37,489 bases of DNA from Metabacillus fastidiosus NBRC 101226 (GTDB lineage: Bacteria > Bacillota > Bacilli > Bacillales > Bacillaceae). Of this stretch, positions 17,341 through 27,623 are shown piece by piece. The translations under genes and the position numbers were made by a program. The notes beneath the pieces are model-generated. The model was not told where the DNA came from, searched no databases, and worked only from the letters and a program-made list of their open reading frames with translations. Where the stretch lies: positions 1 to 37,489 of the forward strand of contig NZ_BCVG01000028.1 of NCBI RefSeq assembly GCF_001591625.1. The letters run 5' to 3'. Numbering within the stretch: position 1 is the stretch's first letter; the number at the start of each line of letters is the position of its first letter.

Positions 17341-18972
17341 ATGTCTGGAAAGCTGCTTGTCATTGGTTTTGGTCCTGGAAGTTTTGATCATATTACACAG
17401 CGTGCTAAGGAAGCACTACAAGAAAGTGATATGATTATTGGCTATAAAACATATGTGGAACTAATCGAGGGCTTATTAACGGATCAGGAAATTATAAGTA
17501 CTGGGATGACAGAAGAAGTTACACGTGCTCAAGAAGCTGTTAAGCAAGCTGAACAAGGTAAAAAGGTAGCTGTTATTTCAAGTGGTGATGCCGGTGTGTA
17601 CGGAATGGCAGGGCTCGTTTATGAAGTATTAGTCGAAAAAGGATGGGACCGGAAAACAGGGGTGGAAGTGGAAGTTATCCCTGGAGTATCTGCGATTAAC
17701 TCCTGTGGATCTATTTTAGGGGCTCCGATTATGCATGATGCATGTACGATTAGTCTTAGCGATCATTTAACACCCTGGAGTTTAATTGAGAAACGGATCG
17801 ATGCTGCTGCACAGGCGGATTTTGTTATTGCTTTATACAATCCAAAGAGCGGACGCAGAACGAGGCAGATTGCTGAGGCACAGAGGATTCTATTATCTTA
17901 TCGTTCCCCGGATACTCCTGTAGGACTTGTGAAAAGTGCTTATCGTGAGCGGGAACAAGTCGTTATAACAAATTTAAAAGAAATGCTTGATCATGATATC
18001 GGCATGTTAACGACTGTTATTATCGGAAATTCTTCTACATTTTTATACGATGATCTTATGATTACTCCTCGCGGCTATCAAAGAAAATACACATTGGGCC
18101 AGACAGAACAGCCTTTAAAACCGCATCAGCGGCTGAAAAAAGAGAATGAACCGTGGGCTTTAGAACAGGAAGAGGAATTCCCAAAAGCAACAGAGGCAGC
18201 GGCTCCCATAAAAAAAGAGGAAAAAATTACTTCACGCGCAATTGCTGAACAAGCATTATTATCACTTGGTCATACACAAACGAAGAATGAGACAAAAACA
18301 ACCTATGTAAAACAAGAGGTTGAATCTATTTTCGAACTTGGCGTAAGCCCAGGGATAGCAAGTAAAAGATTTACACCGCGTCAGCTCATGGTGATGGCAG
18401 AAGTTGTAGGGGAAAAAGGAAGAATTGATTATACAAGGGACCATCAAATCAATTTGCAAGTCTACACTTCAAATCCTGATGAAATTACAGGAAGATTACG
18501 CGCCGAAGGGTTGATTCTTCTTCCTTTAGGAGATGTCCTAACGATAAAAGCATGTGATTTCTGTGATTGCGAGAAGAAGGAATCGATTCCTTATGCAGAA
18601 GAATTACATGAAAGGTTAGGTGGCATGGAGCTTCCGAAAGAATTAAAGATCGGTTTTAACGGCTGTGGAATGGCTTGCTACGGAGCAGTGCATGAAGATA
18701 TTGGACTTGTATTTAGAAAAGGGAAATTTGATTTATTTTTAGGCGGAAAAACAGTTGGAAGAACTGCACATCCTGGTCAGCCTGTTGCTGAAGGGATAGA
18801 ATCAGAAGAAATTGTTCCTTTAATTGAAAGAATTGTAGAGGAATACAAAGAAAAAGGTCATCCGAATGAACGTTTATTTAAATTCTTTAAACGTGTGAAG
18901 AACATTCAAGGTTACACATATCAGGATATGACACCGAAAATTGAACTTGAACCGGCACCATGTGGTGATTAA
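17341..18972 (+). CDS. cbiH60: CbiH60: cobalt-factor III C17-methyltransferase fused to an Fe-S domain
   Basis: Residues 1 to about 240 form a SAM-dependent tetrapyrrole methylase of the CbiH/CobJ type (GFGPGSFDHIT, the SSGDAGVYGMAGL loop, and SIIP-like VIPGVSAINS), which methylates C17 and contracts the corrin ring. After a charged linker, the C-terminal ~220 residues resemble the nitrite/sulfite reductase half-domain, with CDFCDC and NGCGMAC cysteine motifs for a 4Fe-4S cluster. This fusion is the known CbiH60 form. I choose ATG 17341, seven bases after AAGGAGGA; an in-frame ATG at 17323 overlaps the cbiW stop but lacks a ribosome binding site. Confidence 0.94.
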   Translation: MSGKLLVIGFGPGSFDHITQRAKEALQESDMIIGYKTYVELIEGLLTDQEIISTGMTEEVTRAQEAVKQAEQGKKVAVISSGDAGVYGMAGLVYEVLVEKGWDRKTGVEVEVIPGVSAINSCGSILGAPIMHDACTISLSDHLTPWSLIEKRIDAAAQADFVIALYNPKSGRRTRQIAEAQRILLSYRSPDTPVGLVKSAYREREQVVITNLKEMLDHDIGMLTTVIIGNSSTFLYDDLMITPRGYQRKYTLGQTEQPLKPHQRLKKENEPWALEQEEEFPKATEAAAPIKKEEKITSRAIAEQALLSLGHTQTKNETKTTYVKQEVESIFELGVSPGIASKRFTPRQLMVMAEVVGEKGRIDYTRDHQINLQVYTSNPDEITGRLRAEGLILLPLGDVLTIKACDFCDCEKKESIPYAEELHERLGGMELPKELKIGFNGCGMACYGAVHEDIGLVFRKGKFDLFLGGKTVGRTAHPGQPVAEGIESEEIVPLIERIVEEYKEKGHPNERLFKFFKRVKNIQGYTYQDMTPKIELEPAPCGD

Positions 18973-18993
18973 TACAATAGAGGAGGAAAACAG

Positions 18994-19923
18994 ATGAAAG
19001 CAGTTTTATTTATAGGACACGGAAGTCGTGACGCTGAAGGAAATGAACAGGTGAAAGCATTCATTGAAAAGATGAAGCCTTCATTTGATAAAGATTTATT
19101 AGTTGAAACATGTTACTTAGAATTCGTGCATCCAACGGTAAATGAAGGAATTGATATCTGTATAAGTAAGGGAGCAACACATGTTATCATTATCCCGATT
19201 ATGCTTTTGCAGGCGGGACACTCAAAAATTCATATTCCTGCTGCAATAGATGAAGCAAAGGAAAAATATCCGCTCGCTAAGTTTACATATGGCAGACCGA
19301 TCGGTATTCATTTAGAATCAATTGAAATTTTAAAAACAAGAATTGAAGAAATTGGGGAATACAGCGAAACGCCGGATGAAGAGACAGCTGTTTTACTGCT
19401 TGGACGAGGAGGCAGTGATGCGGATGCCAACAGCGATTTATATAAGATTACAAGACTACTTTGGGAGAAAACACCTTTTAGTTTAGTAGAGACAGCTTTC
19501 ATGGGTGTGACGAGCCCCCTTACCGACGAAGGTGTAGAACGATGTGTAAAACTTGGTGCCAAGAAAATCATTATTCTTCCTTACTTTTTATTCACTGGTA
19601 TTTTAATCAAAAGATTAGAAGAAATGATCGTAGAATTTCAGGAAAAATATCCATCAATTGAATTTAAATTAGCAGGTTATTTCGGTTTCCATTCTAAACT
19701 TGAAACTATTTTAATGGATCGTGTGAACGAAGCGCTGCAAGATGAAGTGAAAATGAACTGTGATACATGTGTCTACAGAATCGAAGCGATGGAACATATT
19801 GACCATCACCATCATCATGACCACGATCATGACCATGGACACCATCACGGTCATCATCACCACCATGATCACGATCATGACCACGACCATCATCATGATC
19901 ACGAGCTGGAGACATCAAAATGA
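18994..19923 (+). CDS. cbiX: CbiX (long form), sirohydrochlorin cobaltochelatase with histidine tail
   Basis: This 309-residue chelatase inserts Co2+ into sirohydrochlorin, the step committing to the cobalt-early pathway. Two homologous halves are visible, with GHGSRDAEG (H9) and QAGHSKIH (H76) in the first as catalytic histidines. The MxCxxC motif (MNCDTC, C256 and C259) is the 4Fe-4S site known in B. megaterium CbiX. The tail (about 271-304) consists almost only of His and Asp, a probable cobalt store. An AGGAGGAAA site precedes the ATG. The end overlaps cbiJ by four bases. Confidence 0.96.
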   Translation: MKAVLFIGHGSRDAEGNEQVKAFIEKMKPSFDKDLLVETCYLEFVHPTVNEGIDICISKGATHVIIIPIMLLQAGHSKIHIPAAIDEAKEKYPLAKFTYGRPIGIHLESIEILKTRIEEIGEYSETPDEETAVLLLGRGGSDADANSDLYKITRLLWEKTPFSLVETAFMGVTSPLTDEGVERCVKLGAKKIIILPYFLFTGILIKRLEEMIVEFQEKYPSIEFKLAGYFGFHSKLETILMDRVNEALQDEVKMNCDTCVYRIEAMEHIDHHHHHDHDHDHGHHHGHHHHHDHDHDHDHHHDHELETSK

Positions 19924-20690
19924 TTTTGTTTTTAGCAGGTACAAGTGATGCAAGGGAATTAGCAGTTGAACTGAATAAGACAGGTTTAGAAGTTCTTGCA
20001 ACAGTTGTAACAGAATCAGCAGCAAAAAGTTTACAGGAAGCAGGAATTAATACGCAAATCGGCCGGCTGACAGCAGAAGATATGAGTGAGTTAATTGCTG
20101 AAAAAGGATTTCAAGCAGTGGTTGATGCGAGCCATCCTTTTGCGGAAGAAGCTTCGAAAAATGCGATCGAGGCAGCAAAAGAAGCCGATGTTCCGTATAT
20201 TCGTTATGAGCGGGAAAGCCAGAAATTTCATGATGATAAATTAATTATCGTTCATGATTATGAAGAGGCAGCAAAGCTTGCGGCAAAAAAGCGCGGTGTT
20301 ATTATGCTGACTACCGGCAGTAAGACGCTCGAGATTTTTTCAAAAGAATTAGTAGGTTTAGAAGATACAAGACTTATTGCAAGAATGCTTCCACGTATTG
20401 ATAATATGGAAAAATGCGCACAGCTAGGTGTTGAGCAAAAAAATATTGTGGCAATTCAAGGTCCATTCTCAAAAGAATTAAATAAAGCACTGTATAACCA
20501 ATACGGTGTTACTTTAATGATTACGAAAGAAAGCGGCAAAGTCGGTTCTGTCGATGAAAAGCTGGAAGCTGCTTTGGAGTGCGGCATTGAAACAATTATG
20601 ATTGCCCGTCCGGATGTTAATTATCAAAATGTCTACTCAAGTTTTACAGATATTATTACCAATTTGAATAAACAATTAGGGGGAAAATAA
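19920..20690 (+). CDS. cbiJ: CbiJ, cobalt-precorrin-6A reductase
   Basis: The 256-residue protein reduces cobalt-precorrin-6A to 6B with a nicotinamide cofactor. Family markers are the N-terminal FLAGTSDARELA, VVDASHPFAEEAS, YIRYERE, and the LLTTGSK-like IMLTTGSKTLEIF segment. The start is translationally coupled to cbiX (ATGA overlap), and cbiC begins one base after its stop. Confidence 0.93.
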   Translation: MILFLAGTSDARELAVELNKTGLEVLATVVTESAAKSLQEAGINTQIGRLTAEDMSELIAEKGFQAVVDASHPFAEEASKNAIEAAKEADVPYIRYERESQKFHDDKLIIVHDYEEAAKLAAKKRGVIMLTTGSKTLEIFSKELVGLEDTRLIARMLPRIDNMEKCAQLGVEQKNIVAIQGPFSKELNKALYNQYGVTLMITKESGKVGSVDEKLEAALECGIETIMIARPDVNYQNVYSSFTDIITNLNKQLGGK

Positions 20691-20691
20691 A

Positions 20692-21345
20692 ATGGATTTC
20701 AAAACAGATTTTAAACCGTTAACAATTGAGCCAGATAAGATTTATGATTACAGCTTTTCAATTATTAAAGAAGAAATGGGTGCACATGATTTTTCAGAAG
20801 AAGAATGGATGGTCGTACGCCGTATTATTCATGCTTCTGCGGATTTTGAGTTAGGAAGAAGTGTTATGTTCAATGGGGATGCAATCCAAGCAGGAATTAA
20901 TGCGATCCGTAAAGGAAGACATGTAATAGTAGACGTTCAAATGATCGAAAGTGGGACAGGTAAAAAACGTTTCCAAAAGTATGGCGGTGATCTGCATTGC
21001 TATATTTCAGATGAAGATGTAATGAAAGAAGCGAAGCGTCAAAATACGACGAGAGCAATTATTTCGATGCAAAAAGCAGTTCGTGAAAATGAAGGCGGTA
21101 TTTATGCGATCGGAAATGCACCAACAGCTTTATTAGAACTTATTCGTTTAATTAAAGAAGGAATTGCTAAACCAGATTTAATTATCGGAATGCCTGTAGG
21201 CTTTGTTTCAGCTGCAGAATCAAAAGAAGAATTGGCTAAAATTACAGACGTTCCGTTTATTACGAATGTTGGCCGGAAAGGTGGAAGTACGGTTACAGTT
21301 GCTGCTTTAAATGCGATTTCTATTTTAGCTGATCAGGTGAAATAA
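20692..21345 (+). CDS. cbiC: CbiC, cobalt-precorrin-8 methylmutase
   Basis: This 217-residue CbiC/CobH enzyme moves the methyl group from C11 to C12, giving cobyrinic acid. The catalytic histidine is in VRRIIHASAD (H47), followed by the substrate-contacting ELGRSVMFNGDAI and the GNAPTALLELI and GMPVGFVSAAESKEEL segments. GGGGGAAAATAA lies just before the start. Its TAA shares a base with the cbiD ATG (TAATG). Confidence 0.96.
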   Translation: MDFKTDFKPLTIEPDKIYDYSFSIIKEEMGAHDFSEEEWMVVRRIIHASADFELGRSVMFNGDAIQAGINAIRKGRHVIVDVQMIESGTGKKRFQKYGGDLHCYISDEDVMKEAKRQNTTRAIISMQKAVRENEGGIYAIGNAPTALLELIRLIKEGIAKPDLIIGMPVGFVSAAESKEELAKITDVPFITNVGRKGGSTVTVAALNAISILADQVK

Positions 21346-22457
21346 TGGAAAAGAAAGTGAAAAAAGATCCATCTGAAATGAGACATGGCTATACGACAGG
21401 GGCATGTGCAACAGCTGTAACAAAGGCAGCGTTAATCGCATTAATTACGGGTGAAGAGCAGGAGAATGCGACGATTCATTTACCGATTGGCCGCGATGCT
21501 ACTTTTACGATTGAAAAATGTGCAATAACGAAAGATACAGCAAGTTGTGAAACGATTAAAGATGCAGGGGATGACCCTGATGCAACCCATCAGGCACTTA
21601 TCATTTCAACAGTGAGCTTTGTAGATTCACCAGGTATTGTTTTGGACGGAGGGGTCGGGGTCGGACGTGTGACGAAACCGGGTCTTCCTGTTCCAGTCGG
21701 TGAAGCGGCAATTAATCCAGTGCCGCGAAAAATGATTATAACGACTGTACAAGAGACATTAGAAGAGTTTCAAATAAACAGAGGTGTGAAAGTCGTTATT
21801 TCTGTACCTGAGGGTGAAGAAATGGCGAAAAAAACATTAAATGGCCGGCTTGGAATTATAGGCGGCATCTCGATTTTAGGAACAAGAGGTACAGTTGTTC
21901 CTTTTTCTAGTTCTGCTTATATGGCAAGTATTGTTCAAGCTATTAGTGTCGCAAAAGCCAGCGGTTGTGATCATCTCGTTTTAACGACAGGCGGCCGAAG
22001 TGAGAAATATGGAATGGCGCTTCTTCCAGATTTACCAGAAGAAGCATTCATTGAAATGGGTGACTTTGTAGGTTTCTCATTAAAACAGTGCAAGAAACAA
22101 GAGATTAAAAAAGTGACTCTAGTTGGAATGATGGGGAAATTTTCGAAAGTGGCCCAAGGTGTCATGATGGTTCATTCAAAAAGTGCGCCAATCGATTTTG
22201 GTTTTCTAGCAGAAATTGCTCGCAGTGTCGGGGCATCAGAAGAGCTTGCGGTCGAGATTGAAAATGCGAATACAGCATCCCAAGTCGGAGATATGATGCT
22301 CGAGGCGAATCATGATGAATTTTTTAATAAACTTTGTGTGGCATGCTGTCATTCTGCATTAAAAGAAGTAAAAGGCGGAATCAAAATGGAAACTGCCATT
22401 TATACGTTAAAAGGACAATTACTAGGAAGGGCTGTTGGCATTGAATCAATCGATTAA
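21345..22457 (+). CDS. cbiD: CbiD, cobalt-precorrin-5B C1-methyltransferase
   Basis: The 370-residue protein belongs to the CbiD family, which methylates C1 of cobalt-precorrin-5B after CbiG has opened the lactone. The hallmark N-terminal [16 protein letters not shown] is at about residues 15-30; the [28 protein letters not shown] region and TTGGRSEKY follow. The presence of CbiD with CbiG marks the anaerobic route. The last ~20 bases overlap cbiE/T. Confidence 0.96.
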   Translation: MEKKVKKDPSEMRHGYTTGACATAVTKAALIALITGEEQENATIHLPIGRDATFTIEKCAITKDTASCETIKDAGDDPDATHQALIISTVSFVDSPGIVLDGGVGVGRVTKPGLPVPVGEAAINPVPRKMIITTVQETLEEFQINRGVKVVISVPEGEEMAKKTLNGRLGIIGGISILGTRGTVVPFSSSAYMASIVQAISVAKASGCDHLVLTTGGRSEKYGMALLPDLPEEAFIEMGDFVGFSLKQCKKQEIKKVTLVGMMGKFSKVAQGVMMVHSKSAPIDFGFLAEIARSVGASEELAVEIENANTASQVGDMMLEANHDEFFNKLCVACCHSALKEVKGGIKMETAIYTLKGQLLGRAVGIESID

Positions 22458-23643
22458 ATTAATCGGGATAGGAGATAACGGTCAAGAAAGCTTACTGCCG
22501 CAATATGCACAATGGATTGAGGAAAGTGAAGTGCTTGTTGGTGGTGAGAGAGTTTTAGCTTTCTTCCCGAATTATCAAGGAGAGAAGATCACTGTAAAGG
22601 GTGGTTTAAAAGCAATTGTTGAACGATTACAGGAAGAAAATCGTCCAACTGTTGTTTTAGCGTCAGGTGACCCGCTTTTTTACGGAATTGGCGGCTATCT
22701 TTCCAGCAAAATAAATATAGAAGTATATCCATATTTGAGTTCTGTTCAACTTGCTTTTTCGAAAATGGGGGAAAGCTGGCAAGATGCTTATTTCGTAAGT
22801 GTTCATGGCAGAAGCATGAAAGGACTCGCACAGAGAGTGGACGGGCGTGCGAAAATAGCATTGCTTACAGATGTTGAAAATAGTCCAAACCGTATCGCTG
22901 AATATCTTCTTACCTTTGGTATGACAGAATATAAAGCATTTGTTGCAGAAAATATCGGCGGTGAAAATGAGCAGTACAGATGGTTTACTTTAGATGAAAT
23001 GAAGGAAGCAGAGTTTTCACCATTAAATGTCGTTATTTTAAAAAGAACAGAAAAAGGTCCTGAATGGTCAATCGGAATTGAAGATGAGGAATTTATTCAG
23101 AGAAAGCCTGATAAAGGACTTATTACAAAAAAAGAAATTCGAACGTTAAGTATTGGTGCTTTAAACCTTCAGAAAACAACTGTCGTCTGGGATATCGGAA
23201 CATGTACAGGCTCAATGGCAATCGAGGCAGCCCGTATCGCAACAGAAGGAGAAGTTTTTGCTGTTGAGAAAAATGAAGCTGATTTAGAAAACTGCTTACA
23301 GAACATGAAAAAGTTCCGAACAGATTTTACAGCAGTTCATGGGAAAGCACCGGAAAGATTAGATGAATTTAAAGATCCGGATGCCGTGTTTATAGGTGGT
23401 ACTGCAGGCGGTATGGAAGCTATCCTATCTATCTGCTGTGAACGACTTAAGGAAAATGGAAGAATCGTCTTAAATGCAGTAACAATTGAAAACTTGTCAG
23501 AGGCATTGCAGGCTTTTAAACAAAATGGCTTTGAAACGACGATTACTCTTGCACAAATTTCACGAAGCAAACCAATTTTAAATTTAACTAGATTTGATGC
23601 TTTAAACCCAATATATATTATTACGGCTAAGAGAGGGAGTTAA
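22435..23643 (+). CDS. cbiET: CbiET: fused precorrin-7 C5-methyltransferase and C15-methyltransferase/decarboxylase
   Basis: The 402-residue bifunctional enzyme has a tetrapyrrole methylase domain (CbiE, about 1-200; [14 protein letters not shown]) that methylates C5, and a class I methyltransferase domain (CbiT, about 210-400; [20 protein letters not shown] as the SAM site) that decarboxylates and methylates C15. In CobL of the aerobic pathway the same activities are fused in the same order. Starts TTG 22435 and TTG 22441 are both possible; AGGAAGGG upstream gives better spacing for 22441. It overlaps the end of cbiD. Confidence 0.94.
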   Translation: MALNQSIKLIGIGDNGQESLLPQYAQWIEESEVLVGGERVLAFFPNYQGEKITVKGGLKAIVERLQEENRPTVVLASGDPLFYGIGGYLSSKINIEVYPYLSSVQLAFSKMGESWQDAYFVSVHGRSMKGLAQRVDGRAKIALLTDVENSPNRIAEYLLTFGMTEYKAFVAENIGGENEQYRWFTLDEMKEAEFSPLNVVILKRTEKGPEWSIGIEDEEFIQRKPDKGLITKKEIRTLSIGALNLQKTTVVWDIGTCTGSMAIEAARIATEGEVFAVEKNEADLENCLQNMKKFRTDFTAVHGKAPERLDEFKDPDAVFIGGTAGGMEAILSICCERLKENGRIVLNAVTIENLSEALQAFKQNGFETTITLAQISRSKPILNLTRFDALNPIYIITAKRGS

Positions 23644-23645
23644 TA

Positions 23646-24347
23646 ATGATCGGTAAATTATATGGAGTCGGGGTTGGACCAGGAGATCCTGAACTCATTA
23701 CAGTAAAAGCATTTAGGACATTGAAAGAAGCAGATGTGATCGCATATCCGAAAAAATTAAGAGGAAGTAAAAGCTATGCACATCGAATTATTGACTGTTA
23801 TTTTCAGCCTGAAGAAAAAGATATGCTGGGACTTGTATTCCCGATGACGAAGGATCCTGATATTTTAGAGAAAAAGTGGACGGAAACGGTTGAACTTGTA
23901 TGGGAACAGCTGACACAAGGAAAAGATGTTGCTTTCGTAACGGAGGGAGACCCGCTTTTATACAGTACTTTTATCCATATGATGAATATGATGAAAAGTG
24001 CTCATCCTGAAGTGGAAATTTCAATGATTCCAGGAATTTCATCAATCAACGGTGCAGCATCAAGACTCGGTATCCCTCTAGCTGAAGGAGATGATCATGT
24101 TGCGATCATTCCAGCGAGAGAAGATTATGATTTAATGAGAAAAGTAATCGAAGAGAATGATTGTGTCATTTTTATAAAGGTTGCAAAAGTAATAGATTTA
24201 ATGCTTCAAGTATTACGTGATCTTGATTTGCTGGATAAAGCATCTGTAGTAACAAAGGTAACATCAAGTGAAGAAATCGTTTGGAATATTAATGAACTAG
24301 ATGGAGCAGACCTTGAATATTTAACATTAATGGTGGTGAGAAAATGA
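23646..24347 (+). CDS. cbiL: CbiL, cobalt-factor II C20-methyltransferase
   Basis: This 233-residue SAM-dependent tetrapyrrole methylase has a GVGVGPGDPELITVKA N terminus, TEGDPLLYSTFIHM and the IPGISSINGAASRLGIPLAEGDD segment characteristic of C20 methyltransferases. It acts right after CbiX. A GAGAGGGAG site precedes the ATG, and it overlaps cbiF by four bases. Confidence 0.95.
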   Translation: MIGKLYGVGVGPGDPELITVKAFRTLKEADVIAYPKKLRGSKSYAHRIIDCYFQPEEKDMLGLVFPMTKDPDILEKKWTETVELVWEQLTQGKDVAFVTEGDPLLYSTFIHMMNMMKSAHPEVEISMIPGISSINGAASRLGIPLAEGDDHVAIIPAREDYDLMRKVIEENDCVIFIKVAKVIDLMLQVLRDLDLLDKASVVTKVTSSEEIVWNINELDGADLEYLTLMVVRK

Positions 24348-25114
24348 AGCTTTCAATTATCGGAGCAGGACCGGGAGATCCGGATTTAATTACAGTAAAA
24401 GGATTAAAGCTTTTAGAAGAGGCAGACGTTGTTCTTTATGCGGATTCACTCGTTAATGAGGAGTTGATTGCAAAATCGAAGCCTGGAGCTGAAGTTTTAA
24501 AAACAGCTGGCATGCATTTACAGGAAATGGTTGATTTAATGGTTGACCGATTAAAGACAGGAAAAAAAGTCGTTCGTGTACATACTGGTGATCCTGCTGT
24601 TTACGGGGCAATTATGGAGCAGATTGCATTATTAAAAAAAGAAGGCGTGGAAGTAGAAATTATCCCAGGTGTTAGTTCTGTATTCGCATCTGCGGCAGCA
24701 GCTGGTGCAGAGCTTACAATTCCTGATTTAACACAAACGGTTATCCTTACTCGTGCAGAAGGAAGAACGCCTGTCCCTGAGTTTGAAAAATTAAAAGACC
24801 TTGCTTCCCATCATTGTACAGTTGCCTTATTCTTATCTGCAACATTAACGAAAAAAGTAATGAGAGAATTTATTGAAGCAGGATGGGAGAAAGAAACACC
24901 TGTCGTTGTCGTATATAAAGCAACATGGCCAGATCAGAAAATTGTCCGTACGACAATTGAAAAATTGGATGATGCGATGAGAGAGAACGGGATTCGTAAG
25001 CAGGCAATGATCCTTGCAGGCTGGGCATTAGACGAGGACATTCATTCCAAGGACTTCCGCTCAAAGCTTTATGATAAAAGCTTCACACATGGATTCCGTA
25101 AGGGGGTCAAATAA
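24344..25114 (+). CDS. cbiF: CbiF, cobalt-precorrin-4 C11-methyltransferase
   Basis: The 256-residue enzyme has the SAM-binding start GAGPGDPDLITVKG, VHTGDPAVYGAIMEQ and IPGVSSVFASAAAAGAELTIPDLTQTVILTRAEGR-type sequence (TxxxxTRxEGRTP is the C11 signature). The ATG overlaps the cbiL stop (ATGA). B. megaterium CbiF was an early structurally solved corrin methylase; this protein is of the same size. Confidence 0.96.
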   Translation: MKLSIIGAGPGDPDLITVKGLKLLEEADVVLYADSLVNEELIAKSKPGAEVLKTAGMHLQEMVDLMVDRLKTGKKVVRVHTGDPAVYGAIMEQIALLKKEGVEVEIIPGVSSVFASAAAAGAELTIPDLTQTVILTRAEGRTPVPEFEKLKDLASHHCTVALFLSATLTKKVMREFIEAGWEKETPVVVVYKATWPDQKIVRTTIEKLDDAMRENGIRKQAMILAGWALDEDIHSKDFRSKLYDKSFTHGFRKGVK

Positions 25115-26239
25115 TTGGTCCTGTCTTTAGTAGAGAATGAAGAAGCCGTTATTCGTCAGAACGGAGATTATGCTATCGTTGCGATCACAAAGCATGGCGT
25201 TGAAACAGCTAGAAGACTAGGTTCTATTTTTCAAGGATCTGATGTTTATTATATGAGCAAGTTTGAAAAAGGGGATGAAGAGCAGAAAGGGATTCAGCTC
25301 TTTCAAGGAAGTGTACGTCTTTTACTGCCGTCCCTTTTCAAGCATTATAAAGGCCTTATTTTAATTATTTCTTTAGGCGCAGTCGTTAGAATGATTGCTC
25401 CTATTTTAAAAGATAAAAAGACTGATCCAGGTGTTGTCGTTGTTGATGATAAAGCAGAACATGTTATTAGTGTGCTATCAGGTCATATCGGCGGAGCAAA
25501 TGAATTAACAGCAGAAATTGCAGCTTTACTTGGTGCTGTTCCAGTTATTACAACTGCATCTGACGTACAGAAAACAATTCCAGTAGATTTATTCGGAAAA
25601 CGTTTCGGCTGGACGTGGGAGTCTGATGAGAAGCTGACACCGGTCAGTGCATCTGTCGTGAATGAAGAAAGAGTGGCTGTCGTAAGAGAATCCGGTGAAA
25701 GAAACTGGTGGCATCATGATACACCTCTTCCGGAAAGTATTACAGAGTATGAAAGCATTGAAGAAGCACTGAAGCAGCCTATTGACGGGGCATTAGTTGT
25801 AACGCACAGGCTATTAGCGGAAGCTGAGGAAAAAATCCTCGATAACGGTGTTTTATTCCGCCCGAAAGTAATTGTCTTGGGAATAGGATGTAACAGAGGA
25901 ACGGCAGCGGAAGAAATTGAATCAGTGATAAAAGAAACATTAGATGAACTTCAATTTTCTATAAATAGTGTAAAAGCAGTATGCACAATTGATTTAAAGA
26001 AAGATGAAGAGGGCCTGCTGGAAATTACAAATAAATATAATTGGGAGTTCATTTATTATTCTCCGAAACAATTAAATGAGATTTCTATTGAGCAGCCGTC
26101 AGATACAGTATATAAATTTACAGGTGCTTACGGTGTAAGTGAACCAGCGGCTAAAAAATACAGCGGTTCTGATAAGCTGGAGATTGTAAAGAAAAAGTCA
26201 GGTAATGTAACGATTTCAGTTGCAGTTATTGAACACTGA
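25115..26239 (+). CDS. cbiG: CbiG, cobalt-precorrin-5A hydrolase
   Basis: The 374-residue protein opens the delta-lactone of cobalt-precorrin-5A with loss of acetaldehyde, a step found only in the anaerobic pathway. The central domain has SLGAVVRMIAPILKDKKTDPGVVVVDD and SVLSGHIGGANELT, and the C-terminal domain has LGIGCNRGTAAEEIE. The start is TTG immediately after the cbiF TAA, with an AAGGGGG site upstream. No start downstream has equal support. Confidence 0.93.
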   Translation: MVLSLVENEEAVIRQNGDYAIVAITKHGVETARRLGSIFQGSDVYYMSKFEKGDEEQKGIQLFQGSVRLLLPSLFKHYKGLILIISLGAVVRMIAPILKDKKTDPGVVVVDDKAEHVISVLSGHIGGANELTAEIAALLGAVPVITTASDVQKTIPVDLFGKRFGWTWESDEKLTPVSASVVNEERVAVVRESGERNWWHHDTPLPESITEYESIEEALKQPIDGALVVTHRLLAEAEEKILDNGVLFRPKVIVLGIGCNRGTAAEEIESVIKETLDELQFSINSVKAVCTIDLKKDEEGLLEITNKYNWEFIYYSPKQLNEISIEQPSDTVYKFTGAYGVSEPAAKKYSGSDKLEIVKKKSGNVTISVAVIEH

Positions 26240-26255
26240 GAGAAGGGAAATAAAT

Positions 26256-27623
26256 ATGTCCAATCATAGGTTTGTCATTGCGGGAACCGGAAGCGGTGTT
26301 GGAAAAACAACACTCACGATCGGCCTTATGTCCGCTTTTATGAAAAAAGGGCTCACTGTTCAGGGATTTAAATGCGGGCCTGATTATATCGACCCAACAT
26401 ATCATAAAGCTGTGACAAAGCGTCCTTCCAGAAATCTTGACAGCTGGATGCTTGATCACGATGTCGTAAAAGAAATATTTTATAATGGCAGTCGTGGTGC
26501 AGATCTTTCTATTATTGAAGGTGTAATGGGGTTTTTTGACGGGAAAAATCCATTAACAAACAGTGGAACGACAGCAGAGCTTAGTATGATTTTAGAAACG
26601 CCTGTTGTACTAGTCGTTAATTGTGCAAGCATGGCAAGAAGTGCGGCTGCGATCGTAAAAGGATTCCAGGTATTTGCGGAAGGTCCTAACATCGTTGCAG
26701 TCATTGCAAATAATGTCGGCAGTGAAGGCCATTACAAAATTGTGAAATCGGCGATTGAAAAGGAATGTGAAATCCCTGTTGTTGGCTACTTAAAGCGTAA
26801 TGCGGAATTATCGATTCCTGAGCGTCATCTTGGACTTGTTCCATCTGTTGAGCGCGGCGAGCTTGATCCTTTCTTTGATCAGCTCGGTGAATTAGTGAGT
26901 GAATCAATTGATTTAGATCAATTATATGAATTAGTTAAAGCACCGCCAGTTAGCATTGAGACGAATTTTTTCGGGGAAAAATATGACACGCAAGTGAGAA
27001 TAGCTGTTGCGAAAGATGCGGCATTTAATTTTTATTATGAGGAAAATTTAGATCTTCTAAAAGCATTTGGTGCAGAATTAGTGGAGTTTTCCCCAGTGAA
27101 AGGTGAAGTACTGCCGGATAATGTCCAAGGGCTTTATTTAGGTGGAGGTTTTCCAGAGGAATTTGCATCCGAGTTGGCTGGACAACATGAAATGAAGCAA
27201 TCGATCAGACAGGCAATTGAAAGAGGAATTCCTACACTTGCTGAATGCGGCGGATTTATGTTTTTAACGGAAAATATTGAAACGACGGATAAGGAACAAT
27301 TTGAGATGCTCGGTATTATAAAAGGTTCTGTCCGTATGCAAACAAAAAGAGCGGCACTCGGCTACAGAGAAATAAAAGGCGATAACTTCCTTTTAAAAGG
27401 AGAGTTAGAAGCGAAAGGACACGAATTTCATTATTCTACATTCCATCCGTCAGAAGAAATAACAGATTACGCATATGAAGTAAAAGGGATGAGAGGCGTG
27501 AAAAAAGAAGGAGTCCTTTATAAAAACGTTGTAGCGGGATACACTCATTTTCATTTTGCATCATGCCCTGAAATGGTAGAAAACTGGATAGTTGCTTGTA
27601 AGGAGTATCGGGAAAATGAGTAA
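26256..27623 (+). CDS. cbiA: CbiA, cobyrinate a,c-diamide synthase
   Basis: The 455-residue glutamine amidotransferase amidates the a and c side chains of cobyrinate with ATP. The N-terminal P-loop domain has GTGSGVGKTTLTIGLM and the CGPDYIDP segment; the C-terminal class I GATase-like domain has the catalytic cysteine in LAECGGFMFL and a final THFHF histidine. I choose ATG 26256, six bases after GAGAAGGGA; the frame is open to a TTG at 26220 inside cbiG, which has no site. Confidence 0.96.
   Translation: MSNHRFVIAGTGSGVGKTTLTIGLMSAFMKKGLTVQGFKCGPDYIDPTYHKAVTKRPSRNLDSWMLDHDVVKEIFYNGSRGADLSIIEGVMGFFDGKNPLTNSGTTAELSMILETPVVLVVNCASMARSAAAIVKGFQVFAEGPNIVAVIANNVGSEGHYKIVKSAIEKECEIPVVGYLKRNAELSIPERHLGLVPSVERGELDPFFDQLGELVSESIDLDQLYELVKAPPVSIETNFFGEKYDTQVRIAVAKDAAFNFYYEENLDLLKAFGAELVEFSPVKGEVLPDNVQGLYLGGGFPEEFASELAGQHEMKQSIRQAIERGIPTLAECGGFMFLTENIETTDKEQFEMLGIIKGSVRMQTKRAALGYREIKGDNFLLKGELEAKGHEFHYSTFHPSEEITDYAYEVKGMRGVKKEGVLYKNVVAGYTHFHFASCPEMVENWIVACKEYRENE

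Noticed and set aside
19799-19905. Repetitive CATCAC/CATGAC tract that could look like a repeat array or give long antisense open frames
   Set aside because: It encodes the His/Asp tail of CbiX in frame; units are short and irregular, with no spacers, so it is not CRISPR. The antisense frames are by-products of the codon repetition.
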